From NCBI GenBank assembly GCA_016721465.1, contig JADKIA010000027.1, positions 310,001-374,000 on the forward strand: a stretch of DNA of 64,000 nt, written 5' to 3'. The notes under the pieces are model-generated. The model had not been told where the DNA came from. It made no database searches and saw only the letters and a list, made by a program, of their open reading frames with translations. This document shows, piece by piece, positions 26,512 through 36,601 of this stretch. The translations under genes were made by a program, and so were the position numbers. The number at the start of each line of letters is the position of its first letter. Within the stretch, counting starts at the first letter, position 1. The stretch comes from Ideonella sp. (GTDB lineage: Bacteria > Pseudomonadota > Gammaproteobacteria > Burkholderiales > Burkholderiaceae_C).

Positions 26512-26535
26512 CACAGGCCCTGTGAAGGGCCTGTG
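26512..26535. terminator. Convergent-gene hairpin
   Basis: CACAGGCCC / GGGCCTGTG with loop TGTGAA, lying between the converging DUF1223 and DEAD-box genes. It has no T-run on either side, so it may stall transcription from both directions only weakly. Confidence 0.5.
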
Positions 26536-26591
26536 ATCGGGTCGGGCAAACCACTCGCGTGGCTGGCCCGAAGTGCTGCGGTGTGTCGCGA

Positions 26592-28160
<1,569 letters not shown>

Positions 28161-28536
28161 GTTGGAACTCTTCTCTCGGTCATGCCGCGCCCGGTGGCCT
28201 GGAAAGCGGCCACAGCAAGGCACAGCTGTGGCCTGCACAAACGCAGCCGCCACAGGTGAAGTCGCCAAAGGGAGCGGAACCGAGAGCACCACCGGTGTGG
28301 CGCGACCTTGCCCGAACGTCTGGAGCGACGGCATCGCCGCCAACCAGGGCCCGAGACGCGGTACAAATGTCTTGCACTTGAGGCAAGACCCGGCTCGGTA
28401 AGGGTCAGAGGGATGAACGAAAACGCTGACCGGGAGGTCAGCGTTAACCCGAATTATGGCACAGGTGTTTGGATCGTGCCTGCGTTGCCAAACTCATGCA
28501 CCGCGCGTCATGGCGATCTTGGACGATCAGCGTGCA
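28161..28536. other. Spacer upstream of the helicase gene and downstream of the GMC dehydrogenase
   Basis: About 375 bp. Holds the helicase leader on the minus strand (no promoter that I can call) and one clear hairpin at 28420-28445, listed separately. No coding potential seen. Confidence 0.4.
28420..28445 (-). terminator. Terminator of the GMC dehydrogenase gene
   Basis: Perfect 10-bp stem AACGCTGACC / GGTCAGCGTT with a 4-nt loop, about 90 nt after the minus-strand stop at 28537. Read on the minus strand it is followed by a TTTT tract (28420-28423). Confidence 0.7.
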
Positions 28537-30135
28537 TCAGGCCACTCGCGCGGCCTGCCGAATCATGTCGGCTGCCTTCTCGGCAATCATGATCACCGGC
28601 GCATTGGTGTTGCCGCGCACGACGCTGGGCATGATCGACGCATCCACCACGCGCAGGCCCTGCACGCCGCGCACGCGCAACTCGGCGTCCACGACATCGT
28701 TCGAGTCCTTGCCCATGCGGCAGGTGCCCACGGGGTGGTAGATGGTGTCGGCGTAGTCGCGGATGAACTGGGCGATCTCCGGGTCGGTGCGCACGCCTGC
28801 CGAAGTGCGGTATTCCTGCCCGCCCAGCGCCGACAAGGCCGGCTGGGCGAGGATATTGCGCATCAGCTTGAAGCCCTTGACCATGCGGTCCAGGTCACTT
28901 GGATCGTTGAGGAAGTTCGGGTCGATGCGCGGCGCGGCCATCGGATCGGCGCTGGCCAAGGTGAGGCTGCCGCGGCTCTTCGGATTGAGCAGGCACACAT
29001 GGCACGAGTAACCGTTGCCGAACACGGTCTTGCGGCCGTGGTCCACCAGCTTGGCGATGACGAAGTGCAGTTGCAGGTCCGGCGACGCCTGGTCAGGGCC
29101 GCTGCGCAGGAACGCACCCGCCTCGGCGAAGTTCGTGGTGAGCATGCCAGAGCGGGCACGCCGCCACTCGCCAATGCCGCTGAGCAAGCGCGTCGCGCCG
29201 CTGAGCGACAGGCCGAACAACTCCTTCAACTGCGGTGCCGACACCACCTGAACGACGTCCGGGTGATCGTGCAGATGCATGCCAACGCCAGGCAGGTCGT
29301 GCACGACGCCGATGCCATGCAGTTTCAGTTGCTGCGCCGGGCCGATGCCGCTCAACATCAGGATCTGCGGTGACTGCAAAGCGCCCGCGCACAGCAGCAC
29401 TTCGCGTTGCGCGCGAATCTGGTGCAGCTGGTCGCCTTGGCGGTATTCGACGCCCACGGCGCGGCGGTCCACCATCAGGATGCGCGTGGCGCGCGCCCCG
29501 GTGATCACCTTGAGGTTGGGGCGCTGCAGGTTCGGCGACAGGTAGGCCTTCGCGGCGCTGAAGCGTTCGCCATTGCGGTGGGTCACCTGGTACATGCCCG
29601 CGCCTTCCAGTTCGGCGCCATTGAAGTCGGCGTTCATCGGCAAGCCAGCTTGCACGGCCGCCTTCACGAAGGTCTGCGCGTGGGGATTGGGGCTGCGCAG
29701 ATCCATCACGTTCAAGGGGCCGCCCGTGCCGTGCCAGGCATCGGCGCCGCGCTCGTTGTGCTCGGCACGCTTGAAGTAGGGCAGCACCTCGTCGAAGGAC
29801 CAGCCCGGATTGCCTTCGGCCGCCCAGGCGTCGTAGTCACTGCGGTGGCCTCGGATGTAGACCATGGCGTTGATCGAGCTGGACCCGCCCAGCACCTTGC
29901 CGCGGGGTACATACCCGCGCCGGCCATTCAGGCCCGGCTGAGGTTCGGTCTGGAAGCGCCAGTTGAGGCCGCGCACCTTGGACATCAGCGCCAGCCCGGC
30001 AGGGCAATGGATGAGTACGCTGCTGTCCACGTCGCCGGCTTCGAGCAAGGCCACCTTCACGTTCGGGTCTTCGCTCAGCCTGGCGGCCAATACACAGCCT
30101 GCCGATCCGCCACCGATCACCACATGGTCGAACAT
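28537..30135 (-). CDS. GMC-family FAD dehydrogenase (choline dehydrogenase-like)
   Basis: 532 aa. FAD-binding VVIGGGSAGCVLAARLSED at the N-terminus, then ADP-binding LLEAGD, the first GMC signature GKVLGGSSSINAMVYIRG, and the second signature GALQSPQILMLSGIGP. The C-terminus has HPVGTCRMG (active-site His) and GLRVVDASIMP followed by GNTNAP. Substrate cannot be assigned: choline dehydrogenase, alcohol or polyethylene-glycol dehydrogenases share this form. Start at MFDHVVIGGG (30135). Intact, unlike the GMC gene at 174-1768. Confidence 0.93.
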   Translation of the reverse strand: MFDHVVIGGGSAGCVLAARLSEDPNVKVALLEAGDVDSSVLIHCPAGLALMSKVRGLNWRFQTEPQPGLNGRRGYVPRGKVLGGSSSINAMVYIRGHRSDYDAWAAEGNPGWSFDEVLPYFKRAEHNERGADAWHGTGGPLNVMDLRSPNPHAQTFVKAAVQAGLPMNADFNGAELEGAGMYQVTHRNGERFSAAKAYLSPNLQRPNLKVITGARATRILMVDRRAVGVEYRQGDQLHQIRAQREVLLCAGALQSPQILMLSGIGPAQQLKLHGIGVVHDLPGVGMHLHDHPDVVQVVSAPQLKELFGLSLSGATRLLSGIGEWRRARSGMLTTNFAEAGAFLRSGPDQASPDLQLHFVIAKLVDHGRKTVFGNGYSCHVCLLNPKSRGSLTLASADPMAAPRIDPNFLNDPSDLDRMVKGFKLMRNILAQPALSALGGQEYRTSAGVRTDPEIAQFIRDYADTIYHPVGTCRMGKDSNDVVDAELRVRGVQGLRVVDASIMPSVVRGNTNAPVIMIAEKAADMIRQAARVA

Positions 30136-30542
30136 TCCGGTCTCCGTCTTGTGTCGTGTGCCGAGCGGCCACACTCTGCGATCGATCATATCGACGGGGC
30201 GCGTGTCGGAATGACCTGGGCGGCGCTTAGGTTCGAGGCACGCCTCTAAACCCGGGCCACCGTGCTGCGCCAACGCGAATGCGGGCAAAGTGGCACGGGC
30301 GCAGCTCGAGACGATCGTACGTCCTGCGCCGAATGCTGCTACATTTCGGGCACAGACATGCACGAGGCCGTTTCCACAAGGTCTTAATCCCAGTCCGCCT
30401 TCACGCCCATTGCAGTTTCGGGCGTTGGCAGGCCGGCCCAGGTTTCAACTCCCGGTTTGACGTTTCTTGAGTGTCTCTGTCCGCCCACGGCATGGTGTCT
30501 TGGGCGGTTTGTTTTTTGTTCTTCTCTACAGGGATTTATCTC
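30136..30542. other. Spacer with the cold-shock gene leader
   Basis: About 400 bp between the divergent GMC dehydrogenase and cold-shock gene. The last 70 bp are the csp leader with a terminator-like hairpin (separate entry). I see no gene in the rest and no promoter I would defend. Confidence 0.4.
30481..30518 (+). promoter_or_regulatory. Terminator-like hairpin in the cold-shock leader
   Basis: Stem CCGCCCA (30481-30487) / TGGGCGG (30501-30507) followed by TTTGTTTTTTG, ending about 25 nt before the csp ATG at 30543. It has the form of an intrinsic terminator inside the leader and could act as an attenuator or temperature-responsive structure. An AGGGA ribosome site follows it. Confidence 0.5.
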
Positions 30543-30758
30543 ATGAGCACCACGCAAACTGGCGTTGTCAAATGGTTCAACGACGGCAAGGGCTTCGGCT
30601 TCATCACGCCTGAAGACGGCAGCAAGGATCTGTTCGCCCATTTCAGCGAAATCCGCAACAACGGCGGCTTCCGCAGCCTGCAGGAAAACCAGCGCGTTGA
30701 ATTCGAAGTGAAGCAAGGCCCCAAGGGCCTGCAGGCTTCGAACATCCGCCCGCTGTAA
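30543..30758 (+). CDS. cspA: Cold-shock protein (CspA family)
   Basis: 71 aa single CSD nucleic-acid chaperone. VKWFNDGKGFGFITPEDG includes RNP1 (KGFGFI) and DLFAHFSEI is RNP2; QRVEFEVKQGPKGLQASNI is the usual end. Start at MSTTQTG, behind an AGGGA. It has a structured leader upstream and a strong terminator directly downstream, so it is monocistronic. The symbol is used for the family; which paralogue it is cannot be told. Confidence 0.96.
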   Translation: MSTTQTGVVKWFNDGKGFGFITPEDGSKDLFAHFSEIRNNGGFRSLQENQRVEFEVKQGPKGLQASNIRPL

Positions 30759-30776
30759 CCCCAGCAAGCACCAAAT

Positions 30777-30811
30777 GAAAAGCCGCGTCCCTTAAGGGGC
30801 GCGGCTTTTTT
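30777..30811 (+). terminator. Rho-independent terminator of the cold-shock gene
   Basis: Stem AGCCGCG(T)CCC / GGG(G)CGCGGCT around TTAA with AAAA before and TTTTTT after, 19 nt past the stop. Strong on the plus strand; the A-run may make it bidirectional. Confidence 0.92.
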
Positions 30812-30863
30812 CATGGGCCGTCGTGGGTGAGGCCAGCGCGCCGGATGGCGCGGTTGCGGTGCT

Positions 30864-31046
30864 TCAACTGGCGGGCGGCGCTGGCGGGGGCTGATCAGGT
30901 GGCGTGGCCGACGGGTCGGCGCTTTCGTCGGGCCCTCCCGGCGCATCGTCACCGCGTTGGGTCTTCTTGTTGCGCTTGTCTTCGGCCTTGCGCTTCTTGG
31001 CCAGCTCGCGCTGGCGCTTCTCATAGGAATAGTTCGGGGTCGCCAA
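30864..31046 (-). CDS. Small basic hypothetical protein
   Basis: 60 aa from TTG at 31046: LATPNYSYEKRQRELAKKRKAEDKR..., an N-terminal strongly basic helix (about 8-30) followed by a Pro/Asp-rich disordered tail. A GAGGAG ribosome site stands 8 nt before the TTG, which decides the start. I recall similar short proteins beginning xTPNYSYEKRQ across Burkholderiales, without known function. Nucleic-acid binding is a guess from charge. Confidence 0.7.
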   Translation of the reverse strand: MATPNYSYEKRQRELAKKRKAEDKRNKKTQRGDDAPGGPDESADPSATPPDQPPPAPPAS

Positions 31047-31407
31047 TGCCTTGCTCCTCAACGGACTCGGTGCGCGACTGCCGCGCCCGGTGCCTGTCGC
31101 GCAGCATACGACATGCCGGGCCGCGCCGAGCCGCTGGTGCATCGGTGGTGGGGAAAGACACCACGAATCCGACGCCACCAAGGCAAAGGGCCACCCAAAG
31201 GTGGCCCTGATGCGCTCGGTATCAGCACGGGGTGTTGATACCGCTTGTCGGCGCCGGTGACGGGTTCCGGCCTCTGCCCATTGTTGCAGTCGGTTTTCGC
31301 TTGAGACAAACGCATTGTGCGGCCACATCGCCGCGCGTGGTCTCCAAAAGTAGCCTTGTTTGGTGCGCCATTTCGCTTCCAGCTTGGCAGCACATTGGTG
31401 TGCGCCG
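31047..31407. other. Spacer between two minus-strand genes
   Basis: About 360 bp. Contains a hairpin (31188-31207) that ends the DUF3016 transcript and presumably the promoter of the small basic protein gene. I see no other gene, RNA or repeat. Confidence 0.4.
31188..31207 (-). terminator. Terminator-like hairpin after the DUF3016 gene
   Basis: 8-bp stem GGGCCACC / GGTGGCCC with loop CAAA. On the minus strand it is followed by TTTGCC. It lies 200 nt after the DUF3016 stop. Confidence 0.5.
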
Positions 31408-31914
31408 TCAGGGCCTGCCGGTGAAGCGTCTGGCGAACCATTCGCTCAACATGCGCTTCTCGTGGTACAGGCTCTGGCCTTCGTGCAGGCCCCAGCTGCG
31501 ACCACCGGTGAGGTAGGCCATGTCGGCCACCTGCTCCTCACCCGTGGACAGCACCTGCTCACCTTCGCGCAGGGTGTAGTGCAGCTTGATGCGCGGCCAA
31601 TCGGTGCTGCCACGCATCACCCTCGCATCGGGCCAGACGCGGTGCCAAGGGCGCAGTTCACCGGCCAGGTCGATGTCCAGTACCTCGATGCTCAGCGTTT
31701 GCCTGGCCGGCAACGACTTCGCGCCAAGCTGCTGCAGGTGTTGGGTGAGTGACCATTCCACCTGTTCCAGGTCGCGCCCGCGACCGGCATCGGTGTACTG
31801 GCCGTCCTGCACGTACTTCACGTCCACGGTTCCGGCATGAGCGATGCTGCAGCCGGCCAGGGCCAGCGCGATGGAGGTGGCGAGCAGGGGCTGTCGAACG
31901 AGTGAGCGGGTCAT
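31408..31914 (-). CDS. DUF3016 exported protein, possible lipoprotein
   Basis: 168 aa. The signal sequence ends LALAGCSIAHA: LAGC is a lipobox, while AHA-G would suit ordinary signal peptidase, so anchoring is uncertain. The mature part (VDVKYVQDGQYTDAGRGRDLEQVEWSL... to TGGRSWGLHEGQSLYHEKRMLSEWF) has the usual DUF3016 order. Function unknown; probably periplasmic or outer-membrane associated. Stands alone, 112 nt downstream of the ferredoxin gene on the same strand. Confidence 0.85.
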   Translation of the reverse strand: MTRSLVRQPLLATSIALALAGCSIAHAGTVDVKYVQDGQYTDAGRGRDLEQVEWSLTQHLQQLGAKSLPARQTLSIEVLDIDLAGELRPWHRVWPDARVMRGSTDWPRIKLHYTLREGEQVLSTGEEQVADMAYLTGGRSWGLHEGQSLYHEKRMLSEWFARRFTGRP

Positions 31915-32026
31915 GATGTGCACTCCGGTGTGGCGCGGTGGTTCTCCACAAGGCGTCCTGCGCTGGCGAATGAAACGTCTGTCATTGGACATGCGACGGG
32001 AGGTCGAGGTTCCCGTGTGGCCGACG

Positions 32027-32320
32027 TCATTTTGCAAAGTCGTGGGTGGCCAGCGGTGCGGCGATGACCACGTCGCCGTGCGGCAGGGCGACACAAGGCA
32101 GGATCCAGCCTTCCTGTTTCTCTTCGGCCAACAGGCCTGGCCACTCGATGCGATAGCCGACTTCACCCGACAGCAGCCGGCACATGCAGGTTCGGCAGGT
32201 GCCGTTGCGGCACGAGCTGGGCAGGCGAACACCGGCCCGCAGGCTGGCTTCCAGCAGGCTTTGGCCGGGTGCCATGGGCACGCACCAGCCGGCGGGCTCG
32301 ACACGAAGCTGCATGGCCAT
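32027..32320 (-). CDS. Plant-type [2Fe-2S] ferredoxin
   Basis: 97 aa electron carrier. The cluster motif CRNGTCRTC (Cx4Cx2C) is present, with the fourth Cys in GWILPCVALP. No reductase domain, so it needs a partner. Starts with MAMQLRVEPAG. Its 3' neighbour is the DUF3016 gene and its 5' neighbour (30 nt) the BadF-type kinase gene on the same strand. The partner oxygenase or hydroxylase is not evident here. Confidence 0.9.
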   Translation of the reverse strand: MAMQLRVEPAGWCVPMAPGQSLLEASLRAGVRLPSSCRNGTCRTCMCRLLSGEVGYRIEWPGLLAEEKQEGWILPCVALPHGDVVIAAPLATHDFAK

Positions 32321-32350
32321 GGCGCAAGTGTGCCGTGTGTGGGCCAGGCC

Positions 32351-33265
32351 TCAAGCGGGCCGGTCCGAGGAAAGGCGCTGACGGATGAGTTGCAGCGCAC
32401 CGTCCATGGCGTCGCCCGCCGGCCTCACACAGCGCTGCTGCAGTGCGGTGGGCAGTCGCGGCAGCAGCAGTGCTCCGATGCTGCCCATGATGGCCACCGG
32501 CAGCTCGCCCTCGGGGTCGAGCGCCAGGGCGATGTCCGCCAGCGCGCCGGCCGCCAACGCCAACACCCGCTGGGCGGCGGGGTCGGTGCCCGCAGTGTCG
32601 AAGACCACCGGCGCCAGCTGCGCGAAGCCATGTTGTCCCGCCTGCGCGCACCATTCGATCAGCGTCTCGCGGCGGCTGCCGCAGAGCTGCCAGACTCCCA
32701 TGGCCAAGGTGCCAACGGGCGCCCGACCATCCATTGCCGCTTGGGCCGTGCGCATCGCCGCCTGGCCCATCCAGGCGCCACCGCCCTCGTCACCGATGCC
32801 AAAGCCCCAGCCGCCCACCAGCACGCGCTGGCCGTTGCGGCGCAGAGCCTGGCCGACGCTGCCCGTGCCCGCGGCCACCACCGCACCGGGTCGGCCAGCA
32901 TGGGCCCCGAGCAGGGCCACGCCAATGTCCGTGTCCAGGGCCAGGCCATGGCAAGGTGGAGCGAGCGACAGGAATGCTTTCGAGCGGGATGGCGTGCCTG
33001 CGCCTGCCAGACCCAGGCCGATGGCCAGAGCTGGCCATTCGGGCTCTGACAGTCCGGCGGCAAGGAAGGCATGCTGGACAGCAAGGCGCACGTTGACCCA
33101 CGCCTGTTCGATCCCTTGGCCCAGTGCCGACGGGCCAGCGTGTCCTTCGGACAGGCGTTGGCCATGTGGGTCGAGCAGGCGCGCGCGGGTGCCAGAGCCG
33201 CCCCCGTCCACGCCCAGGAGAAAGCCTGGCGGCGTGTTGCTGGGTTGAGTCTCGGTGGCGGGCAC
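32351..33265 (-). CDS. BadF/BadG/BcrA/BcrD-family ATPase, N-acetylglucosamine kinase-like
   Basis: About 304 aa from GTG at 33265. Actin-like ATPase fold: phosphate-1 loop LLGVDGGGSGTRARL, phosphate-2 region VVAAGTGSVGQAL, then WGFGIGDEGGGAWMG as in eukaryotic-type GlcNAc kinases, and an adenosine loop AIMGSIGALLLP. Likely phosphorylates an amino sugar from peptidoglycan recycling. The frame extends further upstream without family sequence and over the divergent S4 gene, so the GTG start is preferred. Confidence 0.82.
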   Translation of the reverse strand: MPATETQPSNTPPGFLLGVDGGGSGTRARLLDPHGQRLSEGHAGPSALGQGIEQAWVNVRLAVQHAFLAAGLSEPEWPALAIGLGLAGAGTPSRSKAFLSLAPPCHGLALDTDIGVALLGAHAGRPGAVVAAGTGSVGQALRRNGQRVLVGGWGFGIGDEGGGAWMGQAAMRTAQAAMDGRAPVGTLAMGVWQLCGSRRETLIEWCAQAGQHGFAQLAPVVFDTAGTDPAAQRVLALAAGALADIALALDPEGELPVAIMGSIGALLLPRLPTALQQRCVRPAGDAMDGALQLIRQRLSSDRPA

Positions 33266-33370
33266 GGGCGGCGTGGCGTCGGGTTTGTGCAGAAGCGCGG
33301 GTGCAAGAGGGGGCTGTGCCGCACTCAGACCGTCGCAGTGGCGGCGAGACAGCGGTGGACAATCAGGCGC

Positions 33371-33622
33371 ATGCAGACCATTGATTTCGCGATTCGCGGT
33401 GAGTTCATCACATTGGACCGCCTGCTCAAGGCCGTGGGGGCCGCGCCCAGTGGCGGGGCCGCTCGCCTGCTGATCACCGAGGGCAAGGTGCAGGTGGATG
33501 GGCTGGACGAATCGCGCAAGACCGCCAAGCTGCGCGCCGGACAGGTGGTCGGCATGACCGGCCTGCGCATTCGCCTGACGGCAGGGCCTGCAGGCGAAGG
33601 CATGTCGCCTCAGACCGGCTGA
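33371..33622 (+). CDS. Small S4-domain RNA-binding protein (YbcJ-like)
   Basis: 83 aa. FITLDRLLKAVGAAPSGGAARLLITEGKVQVDG is an S4 fold of the YbcJ/YaaA short type, with a C-terminal basic strand. Probably binds RNA; precise role unknown. Its 3' end overlaps the 3' end of the minus-strand dppF by 13 nt, so the two are convergent. Divergent from the BadF-type kinase gene. Confidence 0.85.
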   Translation: MQTIDFAIRGEFITLDRLLKAVGAAPSGGAARLLITEGKVQVDGLDESRKTAKLRAGQVVGMTGLRIRLTAGPAGEGMSPQTG

Positions 33623-34587
33623 CGAACCAGGCACGCCACCGACCGACTTTCGCCCGTGGACGGTGGCGGCACCAACTGCGGTGTCTGGCCCTTGCAGCGC
33701 GCTTCGACGATGGGGCAGCGGGTATGGAAGGCGCAGCCACTGGGTGGCGCAATGGGCGAAGGCAGTTCGCCTTGCAGGATGATGCGCTGGCGTCTGGCGG
33801 CCGCATTGACCGTCGGCGTGGCCGACAGCAGGGCCTGGGTGTAGGGGTGCTGCGGGTCGTTGAAGATGGTTTCGCGCGGGCCTTGCTCCACCGCGCGGCC
33901 GAGGTACATCACCATCACTTCGTCGGCCACGTGGCGCACAACGCCCAGGTCGTGCGAGATGAAGACGTAGGCCACGCCCATGGCCTGCTGCAGATCGACG
34001 AGCAGGTTCAGCACCTGCGCGCGGATGGACACGTCCAGCGCCGAGACGGGCTCGTCCAGCACCAGCACGCGCGGCTTGAGCATCAGCGCCCGAGCAATGG
34101 CGATGCGCTGGCGCTGTCCGCCGGAGAACATGTGCGGGTAGCGGCCGAAGTGCTCCTCGCGCAGGCCGACCTGGCGCAGCATGTCGCGTGCCGCGTGTTC
34201 GCGGCGTTGGGCATCGGCCTCGCCATTGACCAGCAGCGGCTCCATCAGCGCATCACCCACCGTCTGGCGTGGGTTGAGCGAGCCGTAGGGGTTCTGGAAG
34301 ACGATCTGCACGGCGCGGCGCAGAGCCTGGCGCGATGTGGCATCGGCGTTGACGATGTCACGTCCGTCGATCAGCAATCGGCCCTGGGTCGGTGCTTCGA
34401 TCATCGTGAGCAAGCGCGCCAGCGTGCTCTTGCCGCAGCCCGACTCGCCCACCACCGCCAGCGTCCTGCCGGCCTGTACGCTGAAGGACACGCCGGCCAG
34501 CGCGTGCACCGTCGCCGGCTGGGCAAACAGGCCACGCCGCACGGCATAGTGGCGGTGCAGGTCGTCGGCCTCCAGCACGGGATTCAT
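33610..34587 (-). CDS. dppF: Dipeptide/oligopeptide ABC transporter ATPase DppF
   Basis: 325 aa. Walker A VGESGCGKSTLARLL, Q-loop FQNPYGSLNPR, signature FSGGQRQRIAIARAL, Walker B VLVLDEPVSALD, His switch ISHDLGVV, then the C-terminal oligopeptide-transporter extension with GCAFHTRCP and cysteines. Fifth gene of the dppABCDF operon. Its ATG overlaps the dppD stop (ATGA). Confidence 0.95.
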   Translation of the reverse strand: MNPVLEADDLHRHYAVRRGLFAQPATVHALAGVSFSVQAGRTLAVVGESGCGKSTLARLLTMIEAPTQGRLLIDGRDIVNADATSRQALRRAVQIVFQNPYGSLNPRQTVGDALMEPLLVNGEADAQRREHAARDMLRQVGLREEHFGRYPHMFSGGQRQRIAIARALMLKPRVLVLDEPVSALDVSIRAQVLNLLVDLQQAMGVAYVFISHDLGVVRHVADEVMVMYLGRAVEQGPRETIFNDPQHPYTQALLSATPTVNAAARRQRIILQGELPSPIAPPSGCAFHTRCPIVEARCKGQTPQLVPPPSTGESRSVACLVRQPV

Positions 34588-35558
34588 TGCGGCACTCCCT
34601 GGCGCAACGGGGTGTGGCACAAGGCCCGGCCCAAGTCATCCGACGCATGAGCCGGGCTGGCCTGGCACGCCGCGTGGGCATGTGCACAGCGCGGCGCAAA
34701 CAGGCAGCCACCCGGACGGTCGAACTGGCCCGGCACCAGGCCCGGGATGGCGGCCAGGCGCTTGCCCTGCGCATGCTCGGGCAATGCGGCCAGCAGCGCT
34801 GCGGTGTAGGGGTGGTGCGGATCGGCGAAGAGCTCGCTGGCACGTGCAGCCTCGACCTGCCGGCCCGCGTACTGCACCACCACTCGGTCGGCCGTTTCGG
34901 CCACCACGCCCAGGTCGTGGGTGATGAGCACCAGGGCCATGCCGGTATCCTTGCGCAGGCTCACCAGCAGGTCGAGGATCTGCGCCTGGATGGTGACGTC
35001 CAGCGCGGTGGTGGGCTCGTCCGCGATCAGCAGACGCGGCTTGCAGGCCAGCGCCATGGCGATCATCACGCGCTGGCTCATGCCGCCGGAAAGCTGGTGC
35101 GGGAACGCGCCCAGGCGCTGCGCCGCATCGGGGATGCCGACCTGGTCGAGCAGCTCAATCGTGCGTTGGCGCCGCGCGGCGCGATCCAGCCCCAGGTGCT
35201 GCTTGAGCGACTCACCAATCTGGTAGCCCACGGTGAAGCACGGATTCAGCGAGGACATGGGCTCCTGGAACACCATCGCGATGTCGCGGCCGATGAGTGC
35301 GCGACGCTGCTTCGGGTTCAGGCCCGAGATCTCCTGCCCGTCGAAGGCCATCCGGTCGGCGGTGACGGTGGCTGTCCAGGGCAACAGACCCATCATGGCC
35401 AGCATGGCCACCGACTTGCCCGAGCCTGATTCGCCGACGATGCCCAGTACCTCGTTGGCATCGACCTGGATGTCGATGCCGTCCACGGCCGTGAAGGCGC
35501 CATGCCGCGTGGCGAAGCGCACCGTGAGCTTGCGGATGTCGAGCAGCGGGCTCTTCAT
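34584..35558 (-). CDS. dppD: Dipeptide/oligopeptide ABC transporter ATPase DppD
   Basis: 324 aa. Walker A VGESGSGKSVAMLA, Q-loop FQEPMSSLNPCF, signature LSGGMSQRVMIAMAL, Walker B LLIADEPTTALD, switch ITHDLGVV. C-terminal part has GGCLFAPRCAHAH, the cysteine-containing region of OppD/DppD. Overlaps dppC by 4 nt upstream and dppF by ATGA downstream. Confidence 0.95.
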   Translation of the reverse strand: MKSPLLDIRKLTVRFATRHGAFTAVDGIDIQVDANEVLGIVGESGSGKSVAMLAMMGLLPWTATVTADRMAFDGQEISGLNPKQRRALIGRDIAMVFQEPMSSLNPCFTVGYQIGESLKQHLGLDRAARRQRTIELLDQVGIPDAAQRLGAFPHQLSGGMSQRVMIAMALACKPRLLIADEPTTALDVTIQAQILDLLVSLRKDTGMALVLITHDLGVVAETADRVVVQYAGRQVEAARASELFADPHHPYTAALLAALPEHAQGKRLAAIPGLVPGQFDRPGGCLFAPRCAHAHAACQASPAHASDDLGRALCHTPLRQGVPQ

Positions 35559-36454
35559 GATCGCCGCATCTTCGGGTCCAGCGCATCGCGCAGTCCGTCA
35601 CCCGCCAGGTTGATCGACACCACCGTGATCAGGATCGCCAGACCCGGCAGCGTCACCAGCCAGGGATTGGAGCGGATGAACTCGCGCGCATCGGCCAGCA
35701 TCGTTCCCCATTCGGCGGTGGGAGGCTGTGCGCCCAGGCCCAGGAAGCCCAGCGCGGCGGCCTCCAGGATGGCATCGGACACGCCCAGCGCAGCCTGCAC
35801 GATCAGCGGCGACAGGCAGTTGGGCAGCACGGTGCTGAACATCAGCCGCGCCGGGCCCACGCCGGCCACGCGCGCGGCGGTGACGTAGTCCTTGCCCAAC
35901 TCGCTGAGGGCCGAGGCGCGCACCAGCCGGACATAGCGCGGCAGGTAGACGATGGTGACCGCCACGATGGTGTTGGTGAGGCTGGGCCCGAGTACGGCCA
36001 CCACCAGGATGGCCAGCACCAGACTGGGCACGGCCATGATCAGGTCCATCACGCGGGTGATGGCCACGTCCACCGCATTGCCCAGGGACACGCAGGCCAG
36101 GCCCAGCAGCACGCCGATCACGAAGGACACGCTCATCACCGCCATGCCGATGAACAGCGACACGCGCGCACCGTGGATCAGTCGGGACAGCATGTCACGG
36201 CCCAGGCTGTCGGTGCCGAGGATGAAGCGCGCCGAGCCGCCTTCGGCCCACATCGGCGCCGCACGCACCGCGTCGCGGAACTGCTCGTTGGGTGCGTAGG
36301 GTGCGACGAAGTCCGCCAGGATGGCCAGCAGCACGATCACGGTCACCACGCAGAAACCGAACACCGCGCCGCGGTTCTCGCGGAACGCGGCCCAGAACGC
36401 GCGCAGCGGGCTCAGGTCCTGCGGCAGCGAAGAGGGTGAAGCCAAGGTGCTCAT
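35555..36454 (-). CDS. dppC: Dipeptide/oligopeptide ABC transporter permease DppC
   Basis: 299 aa (E. coli DppC 300). Start at MSTLASPSS (36454). An N-terminal helix, then the DppC signature FILGTDSLGRDMLSRLIHGARVSL. The EAA loop is AARVAGVGPARLMFSTVLPN. Five to six hydrophobic helices. Follows dppB after a 147-bp gap that contains a GC-rich repeat. Confidence 0.95.
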   Translation of the reverse strand: MSTLASPSSLPQDLSPLRAFWAAFRENRGAVFGFCVVTVIVLLAILADFVAPYAPNEQFRDAVRAAPMWAEGGSARFILGTDSLGRDMLSRLIHGARVSLFIGMAVMSVSFVIGVLLGLACVSLGNAVDVAITRVMDLIMAVPSLVLAILVVAVLGPSLTNTIVAVTIVYLPRYVRLVRASALSELGKDYVTAARVAGVGPARLMFSTVLPNCLSPLIVQAALGVSDAILEAAALGFLGLGAQPPTAEWGTMLADAREFIRSNPWLVTLPGLAILITVVSINLAGDGLRDALDPKMRRS

Positions 36455-36516
36455 GTCAGTTGCCCAGCAAGCCAGACCGCATTCGCAGCGCGGCGGTGTG
36501 CGCCCGCCCAAGTGGA

Positions 36517-36594
36517 CGCCGCAGAACCGGCTTTGCCGGGCTGCTGGCGTCGCCCCCTTGAGGGGGCAGCGGCGAAGCCGCTCCGGGGGTGGGC
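36517..36594. repeat. GC-rich dispersed palindromic repeat, copy 1
   Basis: Intergenic unit with two hairpins, CCCCC-TTGA-GGGGG and AGCGGC-GAA-GCCGCT, preceded by AACCGGCTTTGCCGGG. A related copy in the same orientation is at 58390-58467 between fliM and fliL. REP-like. It lies in the dppB-dppC gap. Confidence 0.75.
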
Positions 36595-36601
36595 CAATGG
36601 T

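Noticed and set aside
31058..31441. Minus-strand frame of about 127 codons in the spacer next to the small basic protein
   Set aside because: It overlaps the terminator hairpin and the end of the DUF3016 gene and has no ribosome site or recognisable sequence.
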